Below are positions 8,834 through 18,534 of a stretch of 52,548 bases of DNA, piece after piece. Position 1 is the first letter of the stretch; each line of letters starts with the position of its first letter. Origin of the DNA: Armatimonadota bacterium (lineage in GTDB: Bacteria > Armatimonadota > UBA5829); NCBI GenBank assembly GCA_026392045.1, contig JAPLCU010000006.1, forward strand, positions 1-52,548. The letters run 5' to 3'. Both the position numbers and the translations under genes were made by a program. Under the pieces are notes generated by a model. It did not search any database, was not told the origin of the DNA, and saw only the letters and a list, made by a program, of their open reading frames with translations.

Positions 8834-9562
8834 CTATTGCCGACCAGAAGCATGTGCATGTATTAACGGCGTTGCGTATAATACGTCAATAAAATGCAGC
8901 TTTCTGCCGAATAGGGCAGAAAACGGGAAGGGATATATTGGCAGTGATGCAATAGTGCTTTCGCGTTGGAAACCAGATCCACCGTAGACGCTATCCCACC
9001 CATCCGACGAAAGGTACTTGTAAGGCAATACTACACCGTGGGACCGGTTTCCAACCCAATCCATAAGCTTCAGCATTTGGAAGTCGAAGACATTATTGGC
9101 AATGTGGTCTTTGATTACCATCTTCTTTGCCACACGAGCGCACTCGCGCAGCAGTGGCAGGCAATCATCAACGTGGTGAAGCACGTCCACCATCATCACA
9201 CAGTCGAATGAGTTATCCTCGAAAGGCAAATTGGTGCCATCGAATTCCACGGTGGGAATGCGAGAGTTAGGTCGCACAAAGATGTCCACACCTGTAATTT
9301 CAATATCCGGCCTCTGGGCAAGCAACAATATATCGATTGTTCCGTCACCACACCCAACATCCAAGATTCGCCCACTCGGAAGCAACGGCGCCATACTCTT
9401 CGCTAGTATGCTTACCCTGCGCTCAAACACGAGATGAGCGTGTATAGACTTCATGGCATTCATTCCAAACATCATCAATACCCTCCAATCAATCTCCGAC
9501 ATTATCCGTGTCCGACACAAATAATTCAAATCTATTAATTGAATCAATCTTTGCAAAGACAT
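8834..9562 (-). CDS. Class I SAM-dependent methyltransferase (Methyltransf_11)
   Basis: This 242-residue enzyme has motif I at 66-76 (ILDVGCGDGTI), the acidic strand-2 residue in ITGVDIF, and FDCVMMVDVLHHVDD, the typical Methyltransf_11 active-site strand. The C-terminal stretch VLPYKYLSSDGWDSVYGGSG is hydrophobic-aromatic and may bind an acceptor lipid or sugar. It lies between the DPM1-like transferase and the large membrane protein. It probably methylates a glycan or a polyprenyl-linked intermediate. Nothing clear is seen in the 242 bp upstream (9563-9804). Confidence 0.8.
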   Translation of the reverse strand: MSLQRLIQLIDLNYLCRTRIMSEIDWRVLMMFGMNAMKSIHAHLVFERRVSILAKSMAPLLPSGRILDVGCGDGTIDILLLAQRPDIEITGVDIFVRPNSRIPTVEFDGTNLPFEDNSFDCVMMVDVLHHVDDCLPLLRECARVAKKMVIKDHIANNVFDFQMLKLMDWVGNRSHGVVLPYKYLSSDGWDSVYGGSGFQRESTIASLPIYPFPFSALFGRKLHFIDVLYATPLIHAHASGRQ

Positions 9563-9804
9563 TCAACTTTATTATCACGATTAGCGCAGTGACCGACTGG
9601 CCTCTAACTCCCTGGCTGATTCGTTCCCGTTAATTCCTTCCACACCATGAATGACCTTTGGTAATTATAACATTTTCTGCTAACCAATATGCCTATACGC
9701 CGCTTTTCCTACGGCAAGCATTAGCTGGCTAGGAACCATAACAAATATTTCTTGCATACCAACATGTGAAGTCGCTGCTATCTGGGGAAAACCTACTCAT
9801 CAAG

Positions 9805-11718
9805 TCACCGTCTTTCCTTTAGGTCCAGCACAAAGATGGATCCGTCGTCATATATTCGTTTTCTACTTTGCCCTAGTTCGATTAGTGAACGCTGAAAATC
9901 GAACGTGCTAATTGCTACACTTTGTATCCAATGGTCGGGATAACCGGGCTTGACTCGATCCTTGTAATCATTCCAGCTAAAATTGGCGCTGTTCCTGTAG
10001 GAATATGCCACATATCGGACGTCTTTCACAATTAAATAACGGGACAATGCCTCACCTCCTTTTCCGAAAGGCAGACCTGGAGGCGGGCTTGCTCCACCTG
10101 GCCAGTCAGCAATAAAAACCTGGTGATCACGGAAACCAAGAAGATATGGCTTGTCAAGTCGCGTTAATACCGTCTCACCCTTGGGAACCGATCTAAGGAT
10201 GCGGCGATACCTTGCTGCTGTATTGGCATCATCAAGACTAGGTGCAGTCCGAGAGCTGCGCATGCGCACTCCTGACAGAAGAGTTCCTGAAGCAAATGCA
10301 ATGACCAGACAAAACACCACTAAGAAAGAGTTTGTAGAGACACTGTCATTTCTATCGTGACACAGCCTGACAGATCTCCTAGCATCAGCAAACAACAAAG
10401 CAGACACCAATGCCAGCACGGCCGCGTAGGCAATAGGGAATGTATATCGCGATGCAGCGACTCCGCTCGTTGACAGTGATACTGCTCCCCCGACAGAAGA
10501 AATCATCGGCACGAGCCATCCGTGCGATTCGGACAACTTGCTTCCAAATGCACGAGCATAACCACAAGCCAGCAACAGAACGCCGATCAGAACCATTGAA
10601 TCTAGCGAGCTGACAATAGGCCTTATCGCATTGTGAAAGCTCAATAATCCAGGCGGCAGCATGCTGGAATGGCCGTAGACAGAACCGTGAAAACCACTGC
10701 CGAGCACAGGGTAGAGGAGAGTTCCTGATGAATGCAGCATGGACAGCATCCATGGAAGCAGGAATGCAGCAACAAGAACGGATAGTGATAATAGCTCGCA
10801 TACTACCAATAGTGGCCGTTCCTTGATCTGTGACCACCTCACGATCAGGTGAGTGATTACAATGAATGCAGCAACTGGAATGAATGTTGATTTAAGGGCA
10901 CACATTCCAGCTAGTAGCATGCTTAGCATCACCACGGAGCCCGCTTTCCATTTCTCCTTCGTACCCTGCGTAGACAGCAAAACGTAAGTGGTCAAGAGCA
11001 GGAGCAACCCGCTTACCAGGCTGGAGGAATTCACCTTGGGCATAGCAATACAAAGTGGCGCAGCCACCAGCGTGAGTGTCAGAAAGCGGTTACACTTACA
11101 GTGCGTGCCGATCTCCAGCATCAGAAGAGCCAACAAAAGGAGGCTCACACCCGGGTCCACGACTCCCATGGCTTCATTCGGCAGCCTGCACAAAGCCAAT
11201 GTATGCAAAAACGATTGACCGCCGAGACTTGTGACCAACCTGCGTTCACTAAACGGGTCATCGCCCATTGCACCTGTCTGGAGCATCTTATGAGGAAACA
11301 CCAAGTAGGCGTGGTAGTCGTCGTTATCGTTAAACCCTGTGGTCCAGACGTTACCCATATATGCTGAGCCAGCAAACCCCAGCACTATGACGCATGCGAG
11401 GATCAGCACCTTGTCGCATCTGTACGCCGTGCGAAAGCGTGTGGTGCTGATTGGATTGCGCAGATACGCTCCGATAGCCTCAGGGAGCCACATAACGCAA
11501 CCCAAAAGAACTAGAGCGGTACACGCAACCGGAGATACGAGTTGAAGTAAGTTGAGGACACCACCAATTATGACAAGGGCAGCCATGCCCCACGCACCCT
11601 TTTGTCCCCACCCTGCTGAACTGCCAGGAACAAGGAGACGTGCCAGCAACGAGCCCCATCCGACAAACGAGAATAAGATCAACAATCCCCATAATGCGGA
11701 GGTGAAATACATATTCAT
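9805..11718 (-). CDS. Large multi-spanning membrane protein, GT-C-like
   Basis: This is a protein of about 637 residues with roughly 12 hydrophobic helices and a soluble C-terminal domain of about 150 residues. The first extracytoplasmic loop reads FNDNDDYHAYLVFPHKM. A paired acidic motif at this place is the hallmark of GT-C glycosyltransferases that use polyprenyl-phosphate sugars (ArnT, PMT, GtrC types). It is therefore probably a periplasmic-face glycosyltransferase, possibly using the product of the DPM1-like enzyme; this is inference and no family name is certain. The frame can start at TTG 11742. I prefer ATG 11718 (MNMYFTSALWG), just before the first helix. Confidence 0.55.
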   Translation of the reverse strand: MNMYFTSALWGLLILFSFVGWGSLLARLLVPGSSAGWGQKGAWGMAALVIIGGVLNLLQLVSPVACTALVLLGCVMWLPEAIGAYLRNPISTTRFRTAYRCDKVLILACVIVLGFAGSAYMGNVWTTGFNDNDDYHAYLVFPHKMLQTGAMGDDPFSERRLVTSLGGQSFLHTLALCRLPNEAMGVVDPGVSLLLLALLMLEIGTHCKCNRFLTLTLVAAPLCIAMPKVNSSSLVSGLLLLLTTYVLLSTQGTKEKWKAGSVVMLSMLLAGMCALKSTFIPVAAFIVITHLIVRWSQIKERPLLVVCELLSLSVLVAAFLLPWMLSMLHSSGTLLYPVLGSGFHGSVYGHSSMLPPGLLSFHNAIRPIVSSLDSMVLIGVLLLACGYARAFGSKLSESHGWLVPMISSVGGAVSLSTSGVAASRYTFPIAYAAVLALVSALLFADARRSVRLCHDRNDSVSTNSFLVVFCLVIAFASGTLLSGVRMRSSRTAPSLDDANTAARYRRILRSVPKGETVLTRLDKPYLLGFRDHQVFIADWPGGASPPPGLPFGKGGEALSRYLIVKDVRYVAYSYRNSANFSWNDYKDRVKPGYPDHWIQSVAISTFDFQRSLIELGQSRKRIYDDGSIFVLDLKERR

Positions 11719-11771
11719 GAAATAGTCCAATCTACGGAACAAAACACCATTAAATCTCGCCTGGGTGGATT

Positions 11772-11791
11772 CCCCGCCGCTTGCGGCGGGG
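11772..11791. terminator. GC-rich hairpin between two cluster genes
   Basis: A perfect 9-bp stem (CCCCGCCGC / GCGGCGGGG) with a TT loop follows the DUF268 gene stop (minus strand) and precedes the membrane protein. There is no T-tract on the minus strand, so it may cause pausing or protect the transcript end rather than terminate outright. Confidence 0.4.
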
Positions 11792-11828
11792 ATGCTTTAT
11801 GGTTATCAGCCTTTTGCAGACAGACAAG

Positions 11829-12572
11829 TTAGCAACCACGTAATAGATGATAACATCCCGTTCCAAAGCCACTTCTGATATCACCCACAAACTCTTCACC
11901 GTATATATAGCGACGTTCAACAACCTCTAACGGCTGCAACATCTCAAACAATTCCGATTCCTTGAAGGCTCTGCCCGCATTAAATAGAGTTACAGTCTTA
12001 TCGTAGATAGGTACCGATATATACAAATGCCCACCTGGACGTATCACACGTTTGAGTTCCTGAATTGCCTCGCTTGATCCCGATGGATTAAGCGGATCTC
12101 CATAACGCCCCAACCCTATGTGCTCAATCACACATATACTAGACACAGACTCCAAACTAGCATCCTCGAACGGCAAGTCTAATATCGAACCTTCCTGAAA
12201 AGACAAGCTGTCAAGAGATAATTGTAAAGGGCGTATGTCCACCATCGTGACCGGTACAACCTTAGACAGCAGCGCAACAAACGTGTGGTGAGAACCTACA
12301 TCTACGTGCTTAGAAGGGCGGCTCTCGATTATCTTCTCAAATGCCCAAGCGCCCTGAAAGAAGTATATTGGTTCAATTTCAGTTGATGGGGTATCATCGC
12401 CAATGCACGGCCAAAGAAATTTGATCGACAACTCCCGTGGCGCCAGACGCTTGTATTGAAAATACTTTCTCCAGAAACGACACCAAGCCGCAAGCGTTAT
12501 TGGCCAAGAACGTAGCTTGCGAAGACTCAGTATAATCGTGCGCTTACCTCTGCGCAATATGTCATAAATCAT
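11829..12572 (-). CDS. DUF268-like, methyltransferase-fold protein
   Basis: This 247-residue protein has a weak SAM-binding core (KHVDVGSHHTFVALLSKV) and then the DUF268 signature: EHIGLGRYGDPLNPSGS, GGHLYISVPI, FNAGRAF and LEVVERRYI. DUF268 proteins are common in polysaccharide loci and look like degenerate or specialised methyltransferases; their reaction is not settled. The motif-I glycines are partly replaced (DVGSHH), so SAM binding is not assured. It lies 65 bp downstream of the ABC transporter ATPase gene, in an operon with it. A role in modifying or capping the exported glycan is plausible. Confidence 0.7.
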   Translation of the reverse strand: MIYDILRRGKRTIILSLRKLRSWPITLAAWCRFWRKYFQYKRLAPRELSIKFLWPCIGDDTPSTEIEPIYFFQGAWAFEKIIESRPSKHVDVGSHHTFVALLSKVVPVTMVDIRPLQLSLDSLSFQEGSILDLPFEDASLESVSSICVIEHIGLGRYGDPLNPSGSSEAIQELKRVIRPGGHLYISVPIYDKTVTLFNAGRAFKESELFEMLQPLEVVERRYIYGEEFVGDIRSGFGTGCYHLLRGC

Positions 12573-12637
12573 CTACAATACCTTTCCTATACTTAACAAA
12601 TACTCTACGTGTATTCTCATCTGCGGCTCGGTAATTT

Positions 12638-13879
12638 CTACGCTTCCAAGCTAAAATGCCCATCAATAAGACAGCAACCAAGAGAAGAAGGAGTGGCATA
12701 TCCTGTGCGGTGAAAGTCACCTTCATTCACATCAATTTGCGCAGCATTACTCAGTCCATCCAGATAATCTCCTCCATCCAATACGGTATATGAAAGATCA
12801 TATTGGCCCGCAGGCAATGGAAGCCGAAGCAATCGGCCCACACAAACTCCACTCTTAGCAAATGGCCCTAGCAAGTCACCAGTCATCTTAGAGTGTATAC
12901 TACAGACCCGAACTCCAAGAGCATTGTCAATATGCAAACTAAATACCAAGCGATTATTATCTATTCCATGCTGCGATTCATAATGCATGCATACGTTCAC
13001 ATCCTGCCCAGACCGAGCAGCATCAATGGGCTGGCCGTCCGTATTGCGAAGCTCAATCGCAACAACGCGCAGGTCTTCCGACCCAATTCTATCATGGCGT
13101 TCCCGCAAATCAACTACGTTTGCTCTGGCGCTCGATACATACGAGGATACAGCGCTGTGCACATCGCCAACATATGTGACACCACCTTGATTTAGCACAA
13201 CTCCTCGTGAACACAAGTTCTCAATCGCACCCATGTTATGGCTCACAAACAATATGGTTCTTCCACTTTTTGCAACATCGCCCATCTTGCCAAGACACTT
13301 TTTCTGAAATGCGCTATCTCCAACTGCCAGCACTTCATCCACAACCAATATCTCCGGTTCCAAGTGAGCAGCAACAGCAAACGCCAGACGCACATACATG
13401 CCACTGGAGTAACGTTTAACAGGAGTATCCAGGAACTTCTCAACTTCGGCGAAGTCCACGATCTCATCAAACTTACTCGCTATCTCGCGGCGAGTCATGC
13501 CCAGTATGGCGCCATTCAAGTAGATATTCTCCCTGCCCGTTAGCTCCGGATGAAAGCCAGTGCCCACCTCAAGAAGACTCGCGATTCGACCCTGCAGTCT
13601 TATTTTTCCTTCGGTAGGAGGTGTGATTTGAGAAAGAACTTTTAGGAGTGTGCTCTTACCCGCTCCATTTCGGCCAATTATACCTACAGCTTCTCCCTGC
13701 TCAACAGAAAAACTTACATTCTTGAGAGCCCAAAACTCCTCTTTTGCAGCACGCTCTCGGCGCTTTGCGGGTGACAAGAAATTGACCATCTCATCCCGCA
13801 AAGAAAGATAAGGTTCTTTATGGCCGCCAATGCGATAACGCTTTCCGATATTCTCGATTCTTATGATTGGTTTTGACAT
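12638..13879 (-). CDS. wzt: O-polysaccharide ABC transporter ATP-binding protein Wzt
   Basis: The 413-residue protein has Walker A GRNGAGKS (69-76), signature RYSSGM (156-161) and Walker B ILVVDE (177-182). LEVGTGFHPELTGRENIYLNG is a hallmark of the Wzt/TagH polysaccharide exporter branch. Residues about 265-410 form a beta-rich Wzt C-terminal domain. In studied systems this domain recognises the modified non-reducing end of the glycan before export. Its presence, together with nearby methyltransferases, suggests a terminally capped O-polysaccharide. The start lies 2 bp after the permease stop. The protein works at the cytoplasmic face with the Wzm dimer. Confidence 0.93.
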   Translation of the reverse strand: MSKPIIRIENIGKRYRIGGHKEPYLSLRDEMVNFLSPAKRRERAAKEEFWALKNVSFSVEQGEAVGIIGRNGAGKSTLLKVLSQITPPTEGKIRLQGRIASLLEVGTGFHPELTGRENIYLNGAILGMTRREIASKFDEIVDFAEVEKFLDTPVKRYSSGMYVRLAFAVAAHLEPEILVVDEVLAVGDSAFQKKCLGKMGDVAKSGRTILFVSHNMGAIENLCSRGVVLNQGGVTYVGDVHSAVSSYVSSARANVVDLRERHDRIGSEDLRVVAIELRNTDGQPIDAARSGQDVNVCMHYESQHGIDNNRLVFSLHIDNALGVRVCSIHSKMTGDLLGPFAKSGVCVGRLLRLPLPAGQYDLSYTVLDGGDYLDGLSNAAQIDVNEGDFHRTGYATPSSLGCCLIDGHFSLEA

Positions 13880-13881
13880 AT

Positions 13882-14604
13882 CTATACAATATCCGCAAAA
13901 TAACGTTCGGTGTTTCTAAAATAGTAGAGCCCAAATACAAAGAATACAAAGCTCATAAGCAGAGATATTCCCAACACTTGCCAGTCTACCGGCGAACGGC
14001 CAAGTAACGCGGCGCGGGCATTGGATATAACTCCAGACACAGGATTCAGCCAAAGCATCAGGTTCTTAATCAGCGGATGGCCATTGAGCTTTTGGGCCGA
14101 GAACATGATTGGTGTCATAAAGAACATTAGCTGAATAATGAACGGCACAGCGTATCTGACATCGCGATATTTTACATTAACTGCCGCCAAGTAAAGTCCA
14201 ACTCCCATCGCGTGCAATATAACACAGACAAGCAGCAATGGTAGTATCAAAAGGTCAGCCAAGTGAGGCTTGAAACCATAGTAGATCATCATCGGTACTA
14301 ATATGGCCGCCGAAATAGCAAAATCCACTAGACCCGTGGTAGCCGCCGTAGCAGGCACTATGAGCCTTGGGAAATATATCTTTGAGATCAACTGGGCGTT
14401 GAGAACCATCGAATTGGACGCATTTGTCAGAGCCCCGGAAAAGTATAGCCAGAAGAGTTGGCCCACATAAAAGAATATTGGATAGGGTATGCCATCCTCG
14501 CCCTTGAACCCCATAATAATGCTTATGAATGTAAAAATGACCGTAGTTAGAACTGGCTGGATCAGCGCCCAAAGCACACCTAAGCCGGTCTGTTTATAGC
14601 GCAC
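13882..14604 (-). CDS. wzm: O-polysaccharide ABC transporter permease Wzm, N-terminally shortened
   Basis: This ABC-2 permease has about six hydrophobic helices and the family stretches VRYKQTGLGVLWALIQP, YPIFFYVGQLFW and VKYRDVRYAVPF. It forms the membrane channel for lipid-linked polysaccharide with Wzt. Normal Wzm proteins carry about 35-45 more residues before VRYKQT, including a cytoplasmic segment ending W-R-D-I/V-x-V-R-Y. Here that segment is encoded in frame just upstream (RAWRDIS) but is cut by a TAA eight codons before the GTG at 14604. The first 25 bp of the gene lie inside the O-antigen ligase frame. GTG 14604 is the only plausible start. The gene may be truncated by recombination or may use a shortened N-terminus. 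Confidence 0.85.
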   Translation of the reverse strand: MRYKQTGLGVLWALIQPVLTTVIFTFISIIMGFKGEDGIPYPIFFYVGQLFWLYFSGALTNASNSMVLNAQLISKIYFPRLIVPATAATTGLVDFAISAAILVPMMIYYGFKPHLADLLILPLLLVCVILHAMGVGLYLAAVNVKYRDVRYAVPFIIQLMFFMTPIMFSAQKLNGHPLIKNLMLWLNPVSGVISNARAALLGRSPVDWQVLGISLLMSFVFFVFGLYYFRNTERYFADIV

Positions 14605-16088
14605 CGAAATATCACGCCATGCTCTTTACTGGCGAAAAACTCAGCTTTCTTGACCATTGCAAATACTGCAAAGATAATTGCATACAAGGATGAAACAATT
14701 TGATCGGCAATCATAGTAAGATGCACCCCCACCATAAAGGCAAAGACCACACCTAGGAAGTCATGGCCGACTACATCTCCCTTAGATAATCTAGCTCTCA
14801 ATTTGATAATTCTGAAAAGGAACAAAGCATACGTGCCAAAATATAATACAAAACCAACAATGCCTAATTCACATAGTTTCAGGAAATACTCACTGTGAGC
14901 ATGGCTGTAATCATTCTTTATACCAGATAATTTATTTACGTATACGGTGTGCCCTCGTTCAACGTAATCGGGAACAGACGTCCTATATTTGTCTGTCCCC
15001 ACACCAAACAAGTAGTTTGCCGCAAACATACGCATGCTGGTTACATCTGTGGCTAATCTAGCGTCTACTCGCGATGTAAACCTATCTCTCAGGACACTAT
15101 TTGAAGCCACAAATGGCACAATAACAAGTGATCCTAAAAGAAGCATGACGACACCAACCGCATAATATCTTTTGGTGTGTTTTGCTAAGACCAGCATAAT
15201 GATCAGGCTAAGACCAAAAGCAATGTAAGGTGCTCTTGAATATCCATAATATAATCCGACCAAGGTAATTAGGCACGTAACAACCACTAATAGTTTTGAA
15301 TAAATCTTTTGCATCCACCCTAACAAATGCAGACAAAGCAGAATGGTAAGTATCAACATGTTCCCGTATACATAATAGTTACCCGCAGGCCCAACAGATC
15401 TAATACCAGCATACATCTGTATGTCAACACCGACCATGTTAGATATCCACATCTTTTGGGTGATCTGTTCGTAAATGCCCATTAATGCCCAACTAGAACC
15501 AGTTACAATGATAACAATCATAAGCCAGTAAATATGCTTCTTTTCTCTGATAACATTCTTCGCCACAAAGTAAAAGAAAAGCGGAGACAAAAACAAATAC
15601 TTAAACTCTGCAACCATATGGCTTGGATCAAATGGACGTCTTATTATATATGCGTAGACAAAATACAGTATAAGAAACACTTCTTCAATAGATAATTTGC
15701 CTGGAGATTCTCTTTTGAACAGTGCTCTAAGAATCAAAACAAGTGTTAGTAAGGCAAGCATGTTAAGGTCGAAGCTGAACATCGCTGGAATCATACTACT
15801 AAAAAGGCCTAAATAACAGCTTAAAAAAAACCAAATTGAATATCCCCAAAAAGGGTATGCAACAGTGACAACCAGAATTGTTATGGCAACGAATGAAAGA
15901 ATTGCCAAAAAATAATTATCGCTGGCTATCATATTGCCAAGCTTGTATTCGGCTCCAAAAAACAAAGCCAACCCCAAGAAACAAACTGATAAGAAAATCA
16001 GGCGTCTCCAGTAGGGTGCAAGAGTATTTCCAGCATGACGTAGATTGATACTTGAAAATAGTGACCTTACACGCGATAGCATTGTCAT
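14580..16088 (-). CDS. O-antigen ligase/polymerase (WaaL/Wzy-like) membrane protein
   Basis: This 502-residue protein has about 11 hydrophobic helices and a large loop holding YSRAPYIAFG, GVGTDKYRTSVPDYV and HAHSEYFLKLCELGIVGF. The H-[AS]-H-S-x-Y-x-x-x-L-x-E-x-G pattern is the O-antigen ligase (PF04932) signature. The enzyme would join or polymerise undecaprenyl-linked glycan on the periplasmic face. ATG 16088 follows an AAAGG SD by 6 nt. Its C-terminal end (from about SKEHG) is encoded in another frame of the wzm 5' region, so the natural end of this protein may also have been altered. An ABC exporter plus a ligase in one operon fits a classical ABC-dependent O-antigen route. Confidence 0.85.
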   Translation of the reverse strand: MTMLSRVRSLFSSINLRHAGNTLAPYWRRLIFLSVCFLGLALFFGAEYKLGNMIASDNYFLAILSFVAITILVVTVAYPFWGYSIWFFLSCYLGLFSSMIPAMFSFDLNMLALLTLVLILRALFKRESPGKLSIEEVFLILYFVYAYIIRRPFDPSHMVAEFKYLFLSPLFFYFVAKNVIREKKHIYWLMIVIIVTGSSWALMGIYEQITQKMWISNMVGVDIQMYAGIRSVGPAGNYYVYGNMLILTILLCLHLLGWMQKIYSKLLVVVTCLITLVGLYYGYSRAPYIAFGLSLIIMLVLAKHTKRYYAVGVVMLLLGSLVIVPFVASNSVLRDRFTSRVDARLATDVTSMRMFAANYLFGVGTDKYRTSVPDYVERGHTVYVNKLSGIKNDYSHAHSEYFLKLCELGIVGFVLYFGTYALFLFRIIKLRARLSKGDVVGHDFLGVVFAFMVGVHLTMIADQIVSSLYAIIFAVFAMVKKAEFFASKEHGVIFRCAINRPA

Positions 16089-16251
16089 TGTATACCTTTG
16101 CCGGATATATTTTCCGGATTATAGCCTAATTCGGATGGTAATGGGTGAACTTCCCCGCAGCCTATGGCTGAAAATCTCTACTATCTATAAGGAATGTTAT
16201 CATCTACTAATAGAAGATGCAAATCAGCAGACTTAATTATGCGCCTTTTGG
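16089..16251. other. Short gap between ligase and fcl genes
   Basis: These 163 bp hold no open frame of note and no strong hairpin. The longest open stretch here, on the plus strand, looks like chance. A minus-strand promoter could lie here but none is clear. Confidence 0.3.
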
Positions 16252-17187
16252 CTAGCACAATCGTTGAGAGTTAAGATACCACTCGTATGTTCCTTCGATT
16301 CCTGTCTTCAGTTCAATGTGAGATTTCCATCCTATGCCAGCTAGCTTTGAAACATCCAGCAACTTTCTGGGAGTCCCATCCGGCTTCGAAGTATCGTATA
16401 CCAGTTCGCCTTGGTATCCCACTACGTCCTTGACCATCTCAGCCAGGTTCTTGATTGTGATATCCTCACCGGTTCCTACATTTACAATCTCTTCGCCATC
16501 ATAGTTATTCATAAGAAATACTGCTGCATCGGCGAGATCGTCCACATGCAGAAATTCACGTTTTGGGCTGCCGGTTCCCCAGATGCTAACGGTCTCGCTT
16601 CGGCTGTTCTTCGCATCATGCATCTTTCGAATCAGGGCAGGAAGAACATGGGATGAGTTAAGGTCGAAGTTATCGTTCGGCCCATACAGGTTGGTTGGCA
16701 TAAGGCTGATTGCATTGAGGCCATACTGTCGGCGATAGGCCTGACACATCTTAATTCCTAGAATCTTCGCTAAAGCATACCACTCATTGGTTGGTTCCAA
16801 TGAGCCGGTAAGCAAGTATTCTTCCTTGAGCGGCTGCGGAGCCATTTTTGGATAAATACAGGAGGAACCCAAAAACTCCAGCTTTTTGACCCCGTTTCGC
16901 CAGGCAGCATCAATCACATTGACTGCTATCATCGTGTTATCAGCTATAAATTCGGCCGGGTAGGTGGAGTTAGCAAGGATGCCGCCGACTTTCGCCGCTG
17001 CAAGAAACACATACTCAGGTTGCTCAGATGCAAAGAATTCGTTTACCGCTGCTTGATTTCTCAGATCGAGTTCATCCAACTCGCGAGTAATAATATTGCA
17101 ATAGCCCTGCGAGGCCAGCCTTCTCGTAATTGCGCTGCCAACTAAACCGGTATGTCCTGCCAGGTATATTTTGGAAGATGTTTCCAT
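16252..17187 (-). CDS. fcl: GDP-L-fucose synthase
   Basis: This NADPH-dependent 3,5-epimerase/4-reductase turns GDP-4-keto-6-deoxy-D-mannose into GDP-L-fucose in the cytoplasm. The sequence shows the Rossmann [10 protein letters not shown], the family-specific [18 protein letters not shown] with the active-site Ser/Cys, and the catalytic YALAK (YxxxK). About 311 residues matches the usual length. The frame opens with ATGATG; the second ATG (17187) is preferred because GAGGAG then lies 6 nt upstream. The gmd stop and the first ATG overlap as TAATG, so the two are coupled. Confidence 0.95.
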   Translation of the reverse strand: METSSKIYLAGHTGLVGSAITRRLASQGYCNIITRELDELDLRNQAAVNEFFASEQPEYVFLAAAKVGGILANSTYPAEFIADNTMIAVNVIDAAWRNGVKKLEFLGSSCIYPKMAPQPLKEEYLLTGSLEPTNEWYALAKILGIKMCQAYRRQYGLNAISLMPTNLYGPNDNFDLNSSHVLPALIRKMHDAKNSRSETVSIWGTGSPKREFLHVDDLADAAVFLMNNYDGEEIVNVGTGEDITIKNLAEMVKDVVGYQGELVYDTSKPDGTPRKLLDVSKLAGIGWKSHIELKTGIEGTYEWYLNSQRLC

Positions 17188-17189
17188 CA

Positions 17190-18236
17190 TTAGCTCCTCA
17201 CCAATCTGCGTGATTCTTGCGCAAGATCCGAATCAATCATAAGTTTGACCAGTTCCTTAAAAGTAATAGTGGGCTCCCAGCCGAGAATAGTTCTTGCTTT
17301 GGCGCTATCTCCGATGAGTAAATCGACCTCGGCTGGCCGGAAGTAGTTCGGGTCGATGCGGACTATAGTTTCTCCTGTCTTGGCATCAATTCCGACTTCT
17401 TCCAAACCTTTGCCTTGCCACTGGATTTCAAACCCGACATGACTTGATGCTTCTTCTACAAACTCTCTTACCGAATGAGTTTCATTGGTCGCGATAACAT
17501 AATCATCAGGTTGCCCTTGCTGGAGGATGAGCCACATTGCGTATACATAATCCTTGGCGTATCCCCAGTCGCGCTTTGCATCCAGATTACCGAGAAAGAT
17601 GCATTCTTCGACGCCAAGCCGGATTTGCGCTAATCCTCTTGTGATCTTTCGGGTTACAAAAGTCTCACCTCTGCGTGGTGATTCGTGGTTGAACAGTATG
17701 CCATTAGAGGCATACATGCCATAGCTCTCGCGATAGTTCTTTGCTATCCAATACGCATATACCTTGGCGCACCCATACGGGCTGCGAGGATAGAAAGGTG
17801 TGTTTTCCGTCTGAGGTATTTCCATTACCTTGCCGAACATTTCACTGCTCGAGGCCTGGTAGAAACGTGTGTTTATCTTGGCATCTCTAATGGCATCAAG
17901 TATACGGAGTGTTCCGAGGCCTGTCACATCACCTGTGAACTCCGGAATATCAAAACTCACCTTTACGTGGCTTTGTGCTCCAAGGTGGTATATCTCTTCC
18001 GGCTGGACTTTTTGAAGCAAACGGCTAATATTACTTGAATCAGATAAATCGCCATAATGGAGAAATAATACAACATCTCTCTTATGGGGATCACGATATA
18101 AGTGCTCGATTCTGGATGTATTGAACGTAGATGCTCTGCGGATCAACCCGTGAACTTCATAGCCTTTCTCAAGTAATAATTCCGCCAGATAGGAACCATC
18201 TTGACCAGTGATTCCTGTGACTAATGCTCGCTTCAT
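17190..18236 (-). CDS. gmd: GDP-mannose 4,6-dehydratase
   Basis: This 348-residue extended SDR converts GDP-D-mannose to GDP-4-keto-6-deoxy-D-mannose, the first step to GDP-L-fucose or GDP-rhamnose. It begins with the characteristic [19 protein letters not shown] and carries [21 protein letters not shown] with catalytic Yxxx[18 protein letters not shown] and the Gmd-typical [10 protein letters not shown]. Length matches the family. The SD GGTGG precedes the ATG by 5 nt. It is the promoter-proximal gene of the polysaccharide operon and is followed directly by fcl. Confidence 0.97.
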   Translation of the reverse strand: MKRALVTGITGQDGSYLAELLLEKGYEVHGLIRRASTFNTSRIEHLYRDPHKRDVVLFLHYGDLSDSSNISRLLQKVQPEEIYHLGAQSHVKVSFDIPEFTGDVTGLGTLRILDAIRDAKINTRFYQASSSEMFGKVMEIPQTENTPFYPRSPYGCAKVYAYWIAKNYRESYGMYASNGILFNHESPRRGETFVTRKITRGLAQIRLGVEECIFLGNLDAKRDWGYAKDYVYAMWLILQQGQPDDYVIATNETHSVREFVEEASSHVGFEIQWQGKGLEEVGIDAKTGETIVRIDPNYFRPAEVDLLIGDSAKARTILGWEPTITFKELVKLMIDSDLAQESRRLVRS

Positions 18237-18298
18237 AATACCACCATCCTAAGAAGATATTTATGCTACTCGTAAAAGAACGCATCTCTACATTTAAT

Positions 18299-18330
18299 AT
18301 ACGCGAACATTAAGGCTAAGGTTCGCGTAT
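18299..18330. promoter_or_regulatory. 10-bp inverted repeat upstream of gmd
   Basis: The arms ATACGCGAAC (18299-18308) and GTTCGCGTAT (18321-18330) are perfectly complementary and separated by 12 nt. They lie about 60-95 bp upstream of gmd in the gap between gmd and the divergent UbiA gene. This could be an operator or a hairpin in a leader transcript. No T-run follows, so it is probably not an intrinsic terminator. Confidence 0.35.
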
Positions 18331-18418
18331 AATGAAAGGATATAATAAGATTCATTTTTGTTTGTAAGCAGAGTTCTCTTCAACTATACATCAGGTTTGC
18401 CTATAATATCAATAGGAG

Positions 18419-18534
18419 AGAGTTCAGTCTTGCGGGAATTGCATGTCATCCTGAACTCGATTCAGGATCTGTTGAGCTTACGGCTTAGTTTCCGAATCAA
18501 GTTCGGAATGACAAATACACTAAGACTGAACTCT
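18419..18534. repeat. R1 repeat copy 1 (116 bp, MITE-like)
   Basis: The ends are perfect 13-bp inverted repeats, AGAGTTCAGTCTT (18419-18431) and AAGACTGAACTCT (18522-18534). Inside are two hairpins, ATCCTGAACTCGATTCAGGAT and a second around TTCCGAATCAAGTTCGGAA. The copy at 52247-52362 has the same length and nearly the same sequence. It encodes no protein. The form suggests a non-autonomous mobile element or REP-like family. Confidence 0.8.
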
